Shown here: positions 47,096 to 56,613 of the stretch, piece by piece | Layout of the letters: each line of letters begins with the position of its first letter | Position numbering within the stretch: position 1 is the first letter of the stretch | Assembly: GCA_028693285.1 (NCBI GenBank) | Contig: JAQUVQ010000008.1 | Span: 1-64,000 of the forward strand | Direction: 5' to 3' | Source: Smithellaceae bacterium | GTDB lineage: Bacteria; Desulfobacterota; Syntrophia; Syntrophales; Smithellaceae | Length of the DNA: 64,000 nt | Notes under the pieces: model-generated | The model's input: the letters and a program-made list of their open reading frames with translations, nothing else | Database searches by the model: none | Told to the model about the DNA's origin: nothing | Position numbers and translations under genes: made by a program

Positions 47096-48646
47096 TCAGC
47101 TTAATTCAAGTTTAACCTTTTTGGCGTTGTCTTTCAGAAATTCCAGCCGGTTGAGCGCGTTGATGTACGCCTTGGCCGAGGCGACAATCACGTCCGGGTG
47201 CGCGCCGCGCCCGATGACGGAATTCCCGTTGTACTTGAGCTGCACCATCGTCTCGCCCTGTGCGTCCGCTCCGCCGGTAATGGCGTTGACCGCGTACTTC
47301 AAAAGCGGGTAGTTGGTCTTCGTGATGTTGCGGATGGCCGCGAAGGTTGCGTCCACCGGCCCGTTGCCGAAGCCCGCGTCGCGGATCACCTCTTTGCCCA
47401 CCTGCATTTCCATGGTCGCCGTGGGAATGGCCACATTGCCGCTCACCACGTTGAGGTAGATCAGGTTGTACTTTTCCTCGCCCCGGTAGATTTCTTCATA
47501 GAGAATCGCCTCCATGTCCTCATCGTAGATGTCTTTCTTCACGTCGGCCAGGTCTTTCACCTTTGCCGCGACGCGGTTGAGCTGATCCTCATTCAGGATG
47601 TAGCCCATTTTTTTCAGATGCTGCGAAATGGCCGCGCGTCCGGAGTGCTTGCCCAGAACGATATGGCTGTCGCTGATCCCGACGGACTGGGGCGTCATGA
47701 TCTCGTAGGTGATTTTTTCCTTGATCAGGCCGTCCTGATGGATTCCGGATTCGTGCGCGAACGCGTTGGCGCCGACGATGGCCTTGTTCGGCTGCACGGG
47801 AATGCCGGTGATCTGCGTCAGCAGGCGTGACGTTTTGTAAATCTGGTCTGTTTTGATTTGGGTGGTAAGGCCGAACAAATCCCTGCGCGTGGCCAGCGCC
47901 ATGACGATTTCCTCCATCGCCGTGTTGCCGGCCCTCTCCCCGATGCCGTTGATCGTGCACTCCACCTGACGCGCGCCCGCGCGGATGGCGGCAAGCGAAT
48001 TGGCCACGGCCAGCCCCAGGTCGTTGTGGCAGTGGACGGAGATGACCGTATCGCCCATATTTTTCACGCGGTCGAACAGGAAGGCGATGAGGCTTCCGAA
48101 CTCGTCGGGGACGGCATAGCCGACCGTGTCGGGAATGTTGACGGTGACGGCGCCCGCGTCGATCACGGCGGAAACCATTTCCGCCAGATAGTTCCTGTCC
48201 GAACGGGTGGCGTCCATCGGCGAAAATTCCACGTTGGGGGTGTAGGATTTCGCAAGCTTCACGGCCGCCGCCGCTTCCCTGAGCACCTGCACGCGGCTTT
48301 TCTTGAGCTGGTATTTCAGGTGGATGTCCGACGATGAAATGAACGTGTGAATGCGCGGATGCGCCGCGCCCTTGATGGCCTGCCAGGCCCGGTCGATGTC
48401 CTGTTTGTTGGCGCGCGCCAATCCGGCCACCTGAGACTTCCGGATTTCCCGGGCGATCTGCCGGACCGCGTCAAAATCTCCCTCCGAGGCGATGGGAAAC
48501 CCCGCCTCGATGATATCGACGCCGAGTTTTTCGAGCTGCCTGGCCAGCAGCAGCTTTTCCTCCGTGTTCATGCTGTTGCCCGGCGACTGTTCCCCGTCCC
48601 GAAGTGACGTGTCAAAAATATAGACGTGATTTTTATCCCTCTTCAT
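47096..48646 (-). CDS. leuA: 2-isopropylmalate synthase
   Basis: YIFDTSLRDGEQSPGNSMNTEEKLLLARQLEKLGVDIIEAGFP...VHCHNDLGLAVANSLAAIRAGARQVECTINGIGERAGN. Confidence 0.96.
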   Translation of the reverse strand: MKRDKNHVYIFDTSLRDGEQSPGNSMNTEEKLLLARQLEKLGVDIIEAGFPIASEGDFDAVRQIAREIRKSQVAGLARANKQDIDRAWQAIKGAAHPRIHTFISSSDIHLKYQLKKSRVQVLREAAAAVKLAKSYTPNVEFSPMDATRSDRNYLAEMVSAVIDAGAVTVNIPDTVGYAVPDEFGSLIAFLFDRVKNMGDTVISVHCHNDLGLAVANSLAAIRAGARQVECTINGIGERAGNTAMEEIVMALATRRDLFGLTTQIKTDQIYKTSRLLTQITGIPVQPNKAIVGANAFAHESGIHQDGLIKEKITYEIMTPQSVGISDSHIVLGKHSGRAAISQHLKKMGYILNEDQLNRVAAKVKDLADVKKDIYDEDMEAILYEEIYRGEEKYNLIYLNVVSGNVAIPTATMEMQVGKEVIRDAGFGNGPVDATFAAIRNITKTNYPLLKYAVNAITGGADAQGETMVQLKYNGNSVIGRGAHPDVIVASAKAYINALNRLEFLKDNAKKVKLELS

Positions 48647-48690
48647 TCGTTGCTCCTTTCGCTTTCAAAATAAAAGACTGTCTGCCAAAT

Positions 48691-48725
48691 AAAAAAAGGC
48701 CGCGGGTTCCGCCCGCGGCCTTTTT
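48691..48725 (-). terminator. leu attenuator terminator
   Basis: Minus strand AAAAAGGCCGCGGG-CGGAA-CCCGCGGCCTTTTTTT. Confidence 0.88.
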
Positions 48726-48747
48726 AGGTGACTGGTTATGCTTTTGT

Positions 48748-48867
48748 TCAGCGACGACCTAAAAACGGCGGGCAGGCGGCCTTGACCAACAGGCGCAACA
48801 GGGCGAGGCCCGGAAGCAGGGTCAAAAGAGCGCCAGCCAAAATCGTTGTCGTCGTGAAGCTGAACAT
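48748..48867 (-). CDS. leuL: Leucine-rich leader peptide of leuACDB
   Basis: 39-aa ORF MFSFTTTTILAGALLTLLPGLALLRLLVKAACPPFLGRR with 11 Leu codons; AAGGA RBS; followed by terminator and leuA. Confidence 0.85.
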   Translation of the reverse strand: MFSFTTTTILAGALLTLLPGLALLRLLVKAACPPFLGRR

Positions 48868-48900
48868 GAAATTCCTTTTCAAAATAAAAATTCGGTTTGC

Positions 48901-48929
48901 TTGTTAATGCAAAAAGCGGGCTTTGTCAA
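48901..48929 (-). promoter_or_regulatory. leu promoter, sigma-70 type
   Basis: Minus strand TTGACA (48929-48924), 17-nt spacer, TAACAA (48906-48901). Confidence 0.55.
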
Positions 48930-48944
48930 AACTTTTTTCTTTTT

Positions 48945-48975
48945 CATAAAAAAAGGGGAGCCGAAGCTCCCCTTT
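48945..48975 (-). terminator. Intrinsic terminator of the ZraP/Spy-like gene
   Basis: AAAGGGGAGC-CGAA-GCTCCCCTTT with minus-strand U-tract. Confidence 0.75.
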
Positions 48976-48999
48976 CAAAAGGAGGGATGGGCAAAGTGG

Positions 49000-49512
49000 C
49001 TATTGATACATACCCATTCCTAAACAGGGTCCGGGACCCTGGCCGGCGCCGAATCCGCAGTCGCCTCTCATTCCGCCGCGGGGGCCAAAGCCTGTTTTTC
49101 CGCCCCATCGCGAGTTGGCCAGTTTATCCTTTTGTTCGGGAGTCAAAACCTTGTTAATGTCCAGCCTTAGGGCGGTCGTCTTGTCCTCCATCTCGTTTCT
49201 CAGCGTCCGGAGCTCCTTTTGAGCCGCGGAAATTTTTCCCTTGTCCGGATTGGCCTGCAGCCACAGTCTTCGCAATTCCGCGGATTTGTCAAAAATCTTT
49301 TCCCGGACTGGTCTCGTGGCTTTGTCGTTTGCGTCCTGCAATGCTTCGATTTTTGCTTTCTGGTCATCGGTCAGGTTTAATTTTTCCAGGCCTGCATTCC
49401 CGCAGGGTCCGTATCCTCTTCCTTTTCCCGGGCCGGGTCCCCAGGCAAAGGCCGAAGTCGTTAAAAGCAAGCCCGCCAAAACGGCTGTTAGCGTTAATGT
49501 GATTTTCTTCAT
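49000..49512 (-). CDS. Spy/CpxP/ZraP-like periplasmic protein
   Basis: Signal peptide MKKITLTLTAVLAGLLLTTSAFAWGPGPGKG; NLTDDQKAKIEALQD...TPEQKDKLANSRWG; Gly/Met-rich tail. Confidence 0.8.
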   Translation of the reverse strand: MKKITLTLTAVLAGLLLTTSAFAWGPGPGKGRGYGPCGNAGLEKLNLTDDQKAKIEALQDANDKATRPVREKIFDKSAELRRLWLQANPDKGKISAAQKELRTLRNEMEDKTTALRLDINKVLTPEQKDKLANSRWGGKTGFGPRGGMRGDCGFGAGQGPGPCLGMGMYQ

Positions 49513-49557
49513 GGTGCATCTCCTTTCATTTGTTTCTGTTCTGTTGCCGTTGTGTAC

Positions 49558-49573
49558 AGCAAGACATGGGCCA
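49558..49573 (-). promoter_or_regulatory. Sigma-54 promoter of the ZraP/Spy-like gene
   Basis: Minus strand TGGCCCATGTCTTGCT, GG-N10-GC. Confidence 0.8.
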
Positions 49574-49649
49574 ATTCTTTTAATGTATTGCAATGATTGA
49601 GCATTATGAAAATCCGCGCAAATTGCTTTGCCTTTTGCCCGCAATGGAC

Positions 49650-49664
49650 GGATAATGCGTATCC
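49650..49664. promoter_or_regulatory. Candidate enhancer (UAS) for the ZraR-like regulator
   Basis: Perfect inverted repeat GGATA-ATGCG-TATCC about 80-90 bp upstream of the sigma-54 promoter. GTATCCA recurs at 49672 and 49691. Confidence 0.5.
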
Positions 49665-49719
49665 AATGCGGGTATCCAGGTGGGTTCATTGTATCCAGAA
49701 ATTTGCGGGAGAAGGGGTC

Positions 49720-51408
49720 ATGCCTGAGAAACAGAAGAGAAAAGTCCGGTTTGATATTTCCGTCTGGGTTGTCATCAGTGCGGTTGCGGTTTTAGCCGTT
49801 ATTTTAGGGATGATGATGTTCATGCAGTTTCAGCACGCCCAGAATCAGGCCCGTCTGCTCCTGATCGATAAGGGAACAACACTGATCCATTCTTTTGAAT
49901 CGGGGCTGCGCCTTCTTCCGGAGCAGATGGAAGAAGATTTCTATCTTCAGAAACTGCTGATGGAAACCGCACAGCAGCCGGATGTGGATTACCTGATGGT
50001 CACGGACGACGAAGGTCATATTCTCGCGGACAGCGATCCGTCCATGCTGGGCCTGCCCTACGGACTGGATCTGGATGTGAAAAAGATTGCGCAAAGCAGG
50101 AAAATTCACTGGCGGCAGACGGCCAATCCCGAAGGCGCCGGCACGTTTGAGGTTTACCGGGGGCTTTCCCCGATGCCGGGGAATGCCGGGAAGAGCCGCC
50201 GGATTGTTTATGCCGGATTCAATATGGAGAAAATCGAAAAAGCATCCCGCGAAGACGCGCTTCGGACGATAGTGACGGCGCTCGTTCTTGTCCTGATCGG
50301 CTCTCTGGCCATTGTTTCCCTCTTTCTGGTTCAGGCGTATCGTCTGGCGCGCGTGTCTCTATCGCGGGTAACCGTCTTTTCCGAAGCCCTGGTCAAGAAT
50401 ATGCCCATCGCGCTTCTGGCGGTGGACCGTGAGGGGAAAGTGGCCGCCTGCAACGAGCAGGCCGGCGGCCTGCTGGCCGGCGCACCCGCGGAAGCGGTGG
50501 GAAAGGAAGCTTCCCTCGTTCTGCCCGGGCCTTTTATGCGTCTGCTGGAAGACGTTCGCGGACGGACCGGTCCGGTGGAAGAGGACATTCGACTGGTTTC
50601 CGAAAACGGAGAACAGACCTGGGAGGTGGTCGCGGCGGTTTTTGCCGACGATGAGGCGCATGAAGGAAGAATCCTGCTCGCCCGCAACGTGACGGGCGTC
50701 CGGCAGATGGAAAAGGAGGTTGCCCGCAGCCGCCACCTGAACGCCATCGCTTCGCTGGCCGCTGGCGTGGCGCATGAAATCCGCAATCCGCTGAGCTCCA
50801 TCAAGGGATTTGCCGTTTATTTCAAAAAAAGGCTGGCCGGGAATCGGGAAGACGAAGAGACGGCCGACATCATGATCGCGGAGACCGAAAGGCTCAACCG
50901 CGTCATCAGCCAGCTCATTGAATTTGCCCGTCCGCTGGTTTTGAAAAGGGAGCCTGCAGACCTGGAGGACCTGGTGCGGCAGTCAGTTCGTTTGGTGAAG
51001 GCTGAAGCGGAGCAAAGCGCCGTGGCGGTGGAAATCCAGGCGGAGGAGGGCCTTTCCCGGGCCGAGGTTGATCCCGACAAGGTCAGGCAGGTGCTGCTCA
51101 ATATTTTTCTCAACGCGCTGGCGGCGATGCCCAAAGGCGGAAGGCTGTCGGTTGCGCTGAACCGGCGTGACGATGATGTCGAAATTGCGGTCTCCGACAC
51201 CGGAGAGGGGATTCGGCAGGAGAACCTGCCCAGGATTTATGATCCGTATTACACCTCAAAGCCGGCCGGGACCGGCTTGGGCCTCGCGGTCGCGCAAAAG
51301 ATTATGGACGCGCACGGCGGCGCGATTGAGGTGGAAAGCCGGGAAGGAGCAGGGACCCGGGTTGCGCTGCGATTTCCGTTTATGGAAAAGGAAGGAATGG
51401 GACAATGA
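49720..51408 (+). CDS. Membrane sensor histidine kinase, ZraS/HydH-like
   Basis: N-terminal TM, periplasmic sensor, second TM, PAS-like region, HLNAIASLAAGVAHEIRNPLSSIKGFAVYF H-box, SDTGEGIRQENLPRIYDPYYTSKPAGTGLGLAV. Confidence 0.9.
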   Translation: MPEKQKRKVRFDISVWVVISAVAVLAVILGMMMFMQFQHAQNQARLLLIDKGTTLIHSFESGLRLLPEQMEEDFYLQKLLMETAQQPDVDYLMVTDDEGHILADSDPSMLGLPYGLDLDVKKIAQSRKIHWRQTANPEGAGTFEVYRGLSPMPGNAGKSRRIVYAGFNMEKIEKASREDALRTIVTALVLVLIGSLAIVSLFLVQAYRLARVSLSRVTVFSEALVKNMPIALLAVDREGKVAACNEQAGGLLAGAPAEAVGKEASLVLPGPFMRLLEDVRGRTGPVEEDIRLVSENGEQTWEVVAAVFADDEAHEGRILLARNVTGVRQMEKEVARSRHLNAIASLAAGVAHEIRNPLSSIKGFAVYFKKRLAGNREDEETADIMIAETERLNRVISQLIEFARPLVLKREPADLEDLVRQSVRLVKAEAEQSAVAVEIQAEEGLSRAEVDPDKVRQVLLNIFLNALAAMPKGGRLSVALNRRDDDVEIAVSDTGEGIRQENLPRIYDPYYTSKPAGTGLGLAVAQKIMDAHGGAIEVESREGAGTRVALRFPFMEKEGMGQ

Positions 51409-52775
51409 AAGATACGCTGGAGATTTTGATCGTCGATGACGACGCGGTTCACCGCAGAGCGGTCAGGCTCAACATGGCCGGCTGGGGGTATTCCGTCACG
51501 GAGGCGGACGACGGGGAAGAGGCCGTCCGGCAGGCTCGCTTGAGGTCGTTTGACCTGATCCTGATGGACATTCGCATGACAAGAATGTCGGGCCTGGAAG
51601 CCCTCGAGCAGATCAAGAAAATTCAGCCGGCCGTTCCGGTGATCATCATGACGGCCTACGCGTCGGTGGAAACTGCCGTCAGCGCCATGAAAATGGGCGC
51701 CGACGATTATCTGACCAAGCCGCTGAACTATGACGAGCTGCAAATCAAAATCGCGCGGACGGCGGAGCGCCGCCAACTGAAAAAAGAGAATGAATATCTG
51801 AAGGAAAGGCTGGGCGAGAAGTTCGACCGCCGGAATCTGATCGGCCGAAGCGAACCCATGATCCGGCTTCTGGAAATGGTGGAACAGGTCGCCGCGACGC
51901 AGGCCACGGTGCTGATTGCCGGAGAATCGGGAACGGGGAAGGAAATGATCGCCAACGCGATTCATTTCAACAGCCCCCGCCGGGAAGCGCCCTTTGTGAA
52001 GATCAACTGTGCGGCGCTCACCGAAACGCTTCTGGAGTCAGAGCTGTTCGGACATGAAAAGGGCGCGTTCACCGGCGCGGACCGCCGGCGGGAAGGAAAG
52101 TTCGTCCAGGCCGACTCCGGCAGCATTTTTCTGGACGAGGTGAGCGAAATGTCTCCCGCCATGCAGGTGAAGCTTTTGCGGGTTCTGCAGGAGCGGGAGC
52201 TGACGCGCGTGGGCGGGCAGGATGTGGTCAAGGTCGATGTTCGCCTGATTGCCGCTTCCAACAAGGATTTGAAAAAGGAGATCCGCGAAGGGCGGTTTCG
52301 CGAAGATTTGTTTTACCGGCTGAACGTCGTTGCGCTGGCCCTGCCGCCGCTCAGGGAGAGGGCCGAAGACGTTCCGCTTCTGGCGCAGCATTTTCTGAAG
52401 CTGTTTGCCCGGCGCAACGCCAGGACCATCTCCGGTTTTACACCCCGGGCAATGCAAAAGCTCGCGGCCTACGCCTGGCCCGGAAACGTCCGCGAGCTGA
52501 TGAATGCCGTGGAGCGGGCCGTGGTCCTGTCCCGCTCCGATACGGTGGACGAAGACGAACTGGTTTTTCCGATGGCGGACCAGAGCCTTTCCCCGGACGC
52601 TCCCCGCTCGGCAGCGCCGACGGCGGGCCTGCCGCTGGAGGAGGTGGAAAAGCGAAGCATTTTGGAGGCGGTCAAAGCGGCGGGCGGCAACAAAAGCGAA
52701 GCCGCGCGCCGTCTGGGCATCACCCGCAAAACCCTGCGCAAGAAGCTTACGAAGTATGAAGACAGGCATTCCTGA
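51405..52775 (+). CDS. Sigma-54-dependent response regulator, ZraR/HydG-like
   Basis: EILIVDDDAVHRRAV...MDIRMTRMSG; GESGTGKEMIANAIHFNS; ELFGHEKGAFTGADRRREGKF; HTH GGNKSEAARRLGITRKTLRKKL. Confidence 0.95.
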   Translation: MKDTLEILIVDDDAVHRRAVRLNMAGWGYSVTEADDGEEAVRQARLRSFDLILMDIRMTRMSGLEALEQIKKIQPAVPVIIMTAYASVETAVSAMKMGADDYLTKPLNYDELQIKIARTAERRQLKKENEYLKERLGEKFDRRNLIGRSEPMIRLLEMVEQVAATQATVLIAGESGTGKEMIANAIHFNSPRREAPFVKINCAALTETLLESELFGHEKGAFTGADRRREGKFVQADSGSIFLDEVSEMSPAMQVKLLRVLQERELTRVGGQDVVKVDVRLIAASNKDLKKEIREGRFREDLFYRLNVVALALPPLRERAEDVPLLAQHFLKLFARRNARTISGFTPRAMQKLAAYAWPGNVRELMNAVERAVVLSRSDTVDEDELVFPMADQSLSPDAPRSAAPTAGLPLEEVEKRSILEAVKAAGGNKSEAARRLGITRKTLRKKLTKYEDRHS

Positions 52776-52906
52776 GAAGTTTGATCCATTTTGGCCGGGA
52801 AGCGCTGCGATTCTTCCATTGAATAAATCTGTTGGCCGGTGAAGTGCGGTTTTTAAGAGGGTCTTTAAAAAGTTTCCACGCGGGAAAATAGCGGCTTGCG
52901 CAGGTG

Positions 52907-54235
52907 TCAGAGAGTCTTTCTGGCGTTCAGACGATTCAGTCGATGTTCAAGAGAATCCTTCTCCTCTTCGGAAAAAAAATTATCTCCCGCCATTGCTTTT
53001 TCGATGAGTGCTTTTGCCTGTCCGTAATCCCTCGCGCGGTGCTCCAGGTGCTTGGCAAGTTCGGTGACGGCGTAAAAATCGTTCGGGTCGCAGTCAAGCA
53101 TTCGCCGCCAGATTCGGACGGCTTCGTCCATGCGGCCGGTGCGTTTGCAGAGATTCGCCAGGTTCTTTTTGGAGGATAAGGAAAGCTCGGCGCAGGCGTT
53201 TTCCCCGAGAATCTCCAGAATTTTGTAAACGCCCGCCGTCCCCGCCTTTTTGAGCAGAAGCCTCGCCGCCGCAAGGTAGTCGTCGGGATGCGCGTGCTGT
53301 TGGAGGGCCTGCGCATTCAGAAGATCGACCAGATGCGCGGTCAGCGTCGCCATCGAAATCACGTCCAGCCGGTTGTGTTCAAAAATATCGGCGAGCAGCC
53401 GGGGATCGCGCCTTCTCAGCCAGTCGAAATAGCGCTGCGGAATTTCCCAGCCGGGAATGTCGCCTTCTCGCTCAACGCCCAGGATGTCCGCCTCCAGCGT
53501 GGCCAGGCGGCAGTTTTCCAAACGGTGCCCGAGCAGCCTGCGCGACGGATGCAGCAGATCCAGATGGGGCAGTTCGTGAAGGCTGCTTTGCATACGGTTC
53601 AGAATGAAGCGTGTGGCGAGCAGGTTGACGTCAAAGGCCTTGCCGTTGAAGGTCACCAGGAATTTTTTCTGCGCGGCGATTTCCTGAAGACAGGCCAGCG
53701 CCGCCGGCTCCTCGCCGAAATCGCGCGCCAGAATCTGCCGGATGTGAAACCGGCCTTCCTCAAACCAGCCCAGGCCGATGAGAAAGGCCATGGTGCCTGT
53801 TCCGCCGGAAAGCCCCGTGGTTTCCGTGTCCAGAAAAAGCGCGTCGGAAGGGTGATAAGCGCCCAGGACCGGATTGTTGGCCAGCATGCCCGCCGCGGTC
53901 ATGTCAAAATTGAAAGCCTCGCAAATGCTGCGGTGGCCGTGTCGGCTCACGCCGGAAAGAAAACCTCCGGCCAGAAAAAAACGGCCATGCCGGTTTTCGA
54001 TCTCCTCGCCTTCCAGCAGTTCGCAAAGCGCCCGGTTGCCGCGCGCCCTTGCTTCCTCCTGCGCCGCCCTGGTGCGCAGGGCCCCCCGGGTGACGACATT
54101 TTCAATCCTCCCGCGCAAATCGGCCAGTTGCGACTGCCTTTCGCTGGATGATGCCGAATCCGGCTGCACGGGTTCCGTCTTCTTTGGGGCCTTATCTTCG
54201 CCGGTCAGGCGTTTTAATTTATCAATAGATTTCAT
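52907..54235 (-). CDS. YprB-like ribonuclease H-like exonuclease with TPR-like C-terminus
   Basis: LFLDTETTGLSGGTGTMAFLIGLGWFEEGRFHIRQILARDFGEEPAAL...LVTFNGKAFDVNLLATRFI...HNRLDVISMATLTAHLVDLL. Confidence 0.85.
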   Translation of the reverse strand: MKSIDKLKRLTGEDKAPKKTEPVQPDSASSSERQSQLADLRGRIENVVTRGALRTRAAQEEARARGNRALCELLEGEEIENRHGRFFLAGGFLSGVSRHGHRSICEAFNFDMTAAGMLANNPVLGAYHPSDALFLDTETTGLSGGTGTMAFLIGLGWFEEGRFHIRQILARDFGEEPAALACLQEIAAQKKFLVTFNGKAFDVNLLATRFILNRMQSSLHELPHLDLLHPSRRLLGHRLENCRLATLEADILGVEREGDIPGWEIPQRYFDWLRRRDPRLLADIFEHNRLDVISMATLTAHLVDLLNAQALQQHAHPDDYLAAARLLLKKAGTAGVYKILEILGENACAELSLSSKKNLANLCKRTGRMDEAVRIWRRMLDCDPNDFYAVTELAKHLEHRARDYGQAKALIEKAMAGDNFFSEEEKDSLEHRLNRLNARKTL

Positions 54236-56613
54236 TGGTTCAAAACCAGATCAATAATCTTCGGCACAATTTCCTTGGCCGTTTTGCCCACTTCCAGCGT
54301 GGGGCCGACGCAGGACGGGCAGCCAAACGCGCAGGGACATTTTTCAATGAGGCTTTTCGCGGCGGCCAGCAGATTGGCATGCTCGCGGTAGAGCAGTTCC
54401 GAAAAGCCGATGCCGCCGGGATAGGAATCGAAGATGAAGATGGTCGGGTCGAATTCATCAAAGCGAGCGGCGTCGGAACTGTTAATCGCCTGCGGCCGCC
54501 CGCCGGAAAACGAAGTAATGACTCGGCCGGTTTTTCCCTGGCTCACAAACCACTCGCCGCTTTTGTCGCCGAGCGATCGGTCGATGTCATGCGTATCCGC
54601 CATCAGAAACATGGCCGACAGATGCTGGAGCGTATAGGCCAGCGCCGAAAGTCCGTCAATGATTTCCGCCGGCGTGAAATCAAGCCCCCGCAGCCGGTCT
54701 CGCGGAATCGTAAACCAGTAGCTTGTGGTGTGCATGTCCTTTTCCGGAAGATTCACGTCTCCATAGCCCAGATTTTCCGAGGTGTAGAATTTGATCTTTT
54801 TGAAGCCCACCACCTTGCGCACCACCTGCACCTCGCCGTGCTCGACAATTGTCCCGCCCGTGCGGAAGTTGTCGAACGAATCGATGACGCGCACATTGGT
54901 ATAGGTCATGGCGTCGGTGTAGTAGTCCGAATCCACTTTGCGGACGTAGGCCTTCTTTCGCTCCAGATCAAGTTTGTCCACATGGTACTGCTCGGAGGCC
55001 AGCATGTAAATCGCTTCATCATGGACGGCGGTAAACGCGCTGTCCCAGTCCACTTCGGCAATGACTTTGTGATTGCCCGCGTCGGTCGCATCGACGACCA
55101 CGACATTTTCCGGGTTGATGGCGCGAAGGCTGACCTCGTCGGCCGGGTAGCTTTCCGCCGCCCAGTGCCAGCGGTCGTCCGTCCGGTGGAGGACGCCTTT
55201 TTCCTCCAGGTACTGCAAAAACTCTTCGAGATTTTCGCCGCCGAATTTTTCTCCTTTTTCAAACGGCAGTTCGAAGGCCGCGCTCTTGATGTGATGAAGC
55301 AGGATCAGCAGGTTGTCCGGATTGATGCGGCAATGCTCGGGCGATAGAGAAAAGAAGTAGTCGGGATTTTCCATGATGAACTGATCCAGCGGGTTGCTTC
55401 GCGCGATCAAAATAGCCAGAGATCGTCCCGTTCGCCTGCCCGCGCGGCCCGCCTGCTGCCAGGTGCTCGCGATCGAGCCGGGATAGCCGGCCATGATGCA
55501 GGCTTCCAGGTTGCCGATGTCAATGCCCAGCTCAAGCGCATTGGTGCTGATGACGCCCATTACTTCTCGCGTGCGCAGACCGTTTTCAATGTCGCGCCGC
55601 AGGTTCGGCAGATACCCGCCGCGGTAGCCGGTGACAAAGTGGTCGTCGAGAGGCTTGCTTTTAACGAATTTGTCTTTGAGATACTTGGTCAGGACTTCGA
55701 CGTTAAGGCGGCTGGTGGCAAAGACAATCGTCTGAATATGGTTGCCGATCAAGTCGGAGGCGATCTTGCGTGCCGGCGTCATGGCGCTCTGGCGGATGCC
55801 CAGCTCGCGGTTCACGATGGGCGGGTTGAACAGCACAAAGGTTTTGGCCGCCGCGGGCGCGCCGCTTTTATCCAGAAGCGCGACGTCCCGTTCCAGAATT
55901 TTTTCCGCGTGTTCGCGGGGATTGGCCACCGTGGCCGAGCAGCAGATGAAGACGGGATTCGCGCCGTAAAAGCGGCAGATGCGGATCAGCCTGCGGATGA
56001 CATTGGCAAAATGCGATCCGAAAATGCCGCGGTAGATGTGCAGCTCGTCGATGACGACGTATTTGAGATTGACAAACAGCTTTTGCCACTTGGTGTGGTG
56101 CGGCAAAATGCCCGCGTGCAGCATGTCGGGATTGGTGACGACGATATGTCCCTGCCGGCGGATGGCCCGGCGCGCGTCATCGGGCGTGTCGCCGTCGTAG
56201 GTAAAGGTTTTGATGTCGGCCTGCAAATCCGAAATCAGGCTGTGCGCTTCGTGCATCTGGTCCTGCGCCAGCGCCTTGGTGGGAAACAGGTAAAGCGCCC
56301 GGGTTTCCGGTTCGTCCAGAATGCTCTGCAGCACCGGCAGGTTGTAGCAAAGCGTTTTGCCGCTGGCCGTGGGCGTAACCAGCACGACATCCTGCCCGCC
56401 GCGGATAAAGCGCACCGCCTGGGCCTGATGCCTGTAGAGCCTCTCCATTCCGCGCTTGACCAGAACATCGCGAAGATTCGGGCTCACCCAGGACGGGTAA
56501 TCCTCCCAATCCCCCGGCCGGGCCGGGATATCCACCACCGCCGCCGCGCCGGCGTTGAAGCTTTTGTTTTTTTTCAGACGGGCGATCCACTCGTCCAGGG
56601 TCAATTTGGCCAT
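54232..56613 (-). CDS. YprA-like DEAD/DEAH-box helicase with DUF1998 C-terminus
   Basis: LVTPTASGKTLCYNLPVLQSIL, DELHIYRGIFGSHFANVIRRL, NALELGIDIGNLEACIMAGYPGSIASTWQQAGRAGRR, C-terminal CPCAFGCPSCVGP. Confidence 0.9.
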   Translation of the reverse strand: MAKLTLDEWIARLKKNKSFNAGAAAVVDIPARPGDWEDYPSWVSPNLRDVLVKRGMERLYRHQAQAVRFIRGGQDVVLVTPTASGKTLCYNLPVLQSILDEPETRALYLFPTKALAQDQMHEAHSLISDLQADIKTFTYDGDTPDDARRAIRRQGHIVVTNPDMLHAGILPHHTKWQKLFVNLKYVVIDELHIYRGIFGSHFANVIRRLIRICRFYGANPVFICCSATVANPREHAEKILERDVALLDKSGAPAAAKTFVLFNPPIVNRELGIRQSAMTPARKIASDLIGNHIQTIVFATSRLNVEVLTKYLKDKFVKSKPLDDHFVTGYRGGYLPNLRRDIENGLRTREVMGVISTNALELGIDIGNLEACIMAGYPGSIASTWQQAGRAGRRTGRSLAILIARSNPLDQFIMENPDYFFSLSPEHCRINPDNLLILLHHIKSAAFELPFEKGEKFGGENLEEFLQYLEEKGVLHRTDDRWHWAAESYPADEVSLRAINPENVVVVDATDAGNHKVIAEVDWDSAFTAVHDEAIYMLASEQYHVDKLDLERKKAYVRKVDSDYYTDAMTYTNVRVIDSFDNFRTGGTIVEHGEVQVVRKVVGFKKIKFYTSENLGYGDVNLPEKDMHTTSYWFTIPRDRLRGLDFTPAEIIDGLSALAYTLQHLSAMFLMADTHDIDRSLGDKSGEWFVSQGKTGRVITSFSGGRPQAINSSDAARFDEFDPTIFIFDSYPGGIGFSELLYREHANLLAAAKSLIEKCPCAFGCPSCVGPTLEVGKTAKEIVPKIIDLVLNQ

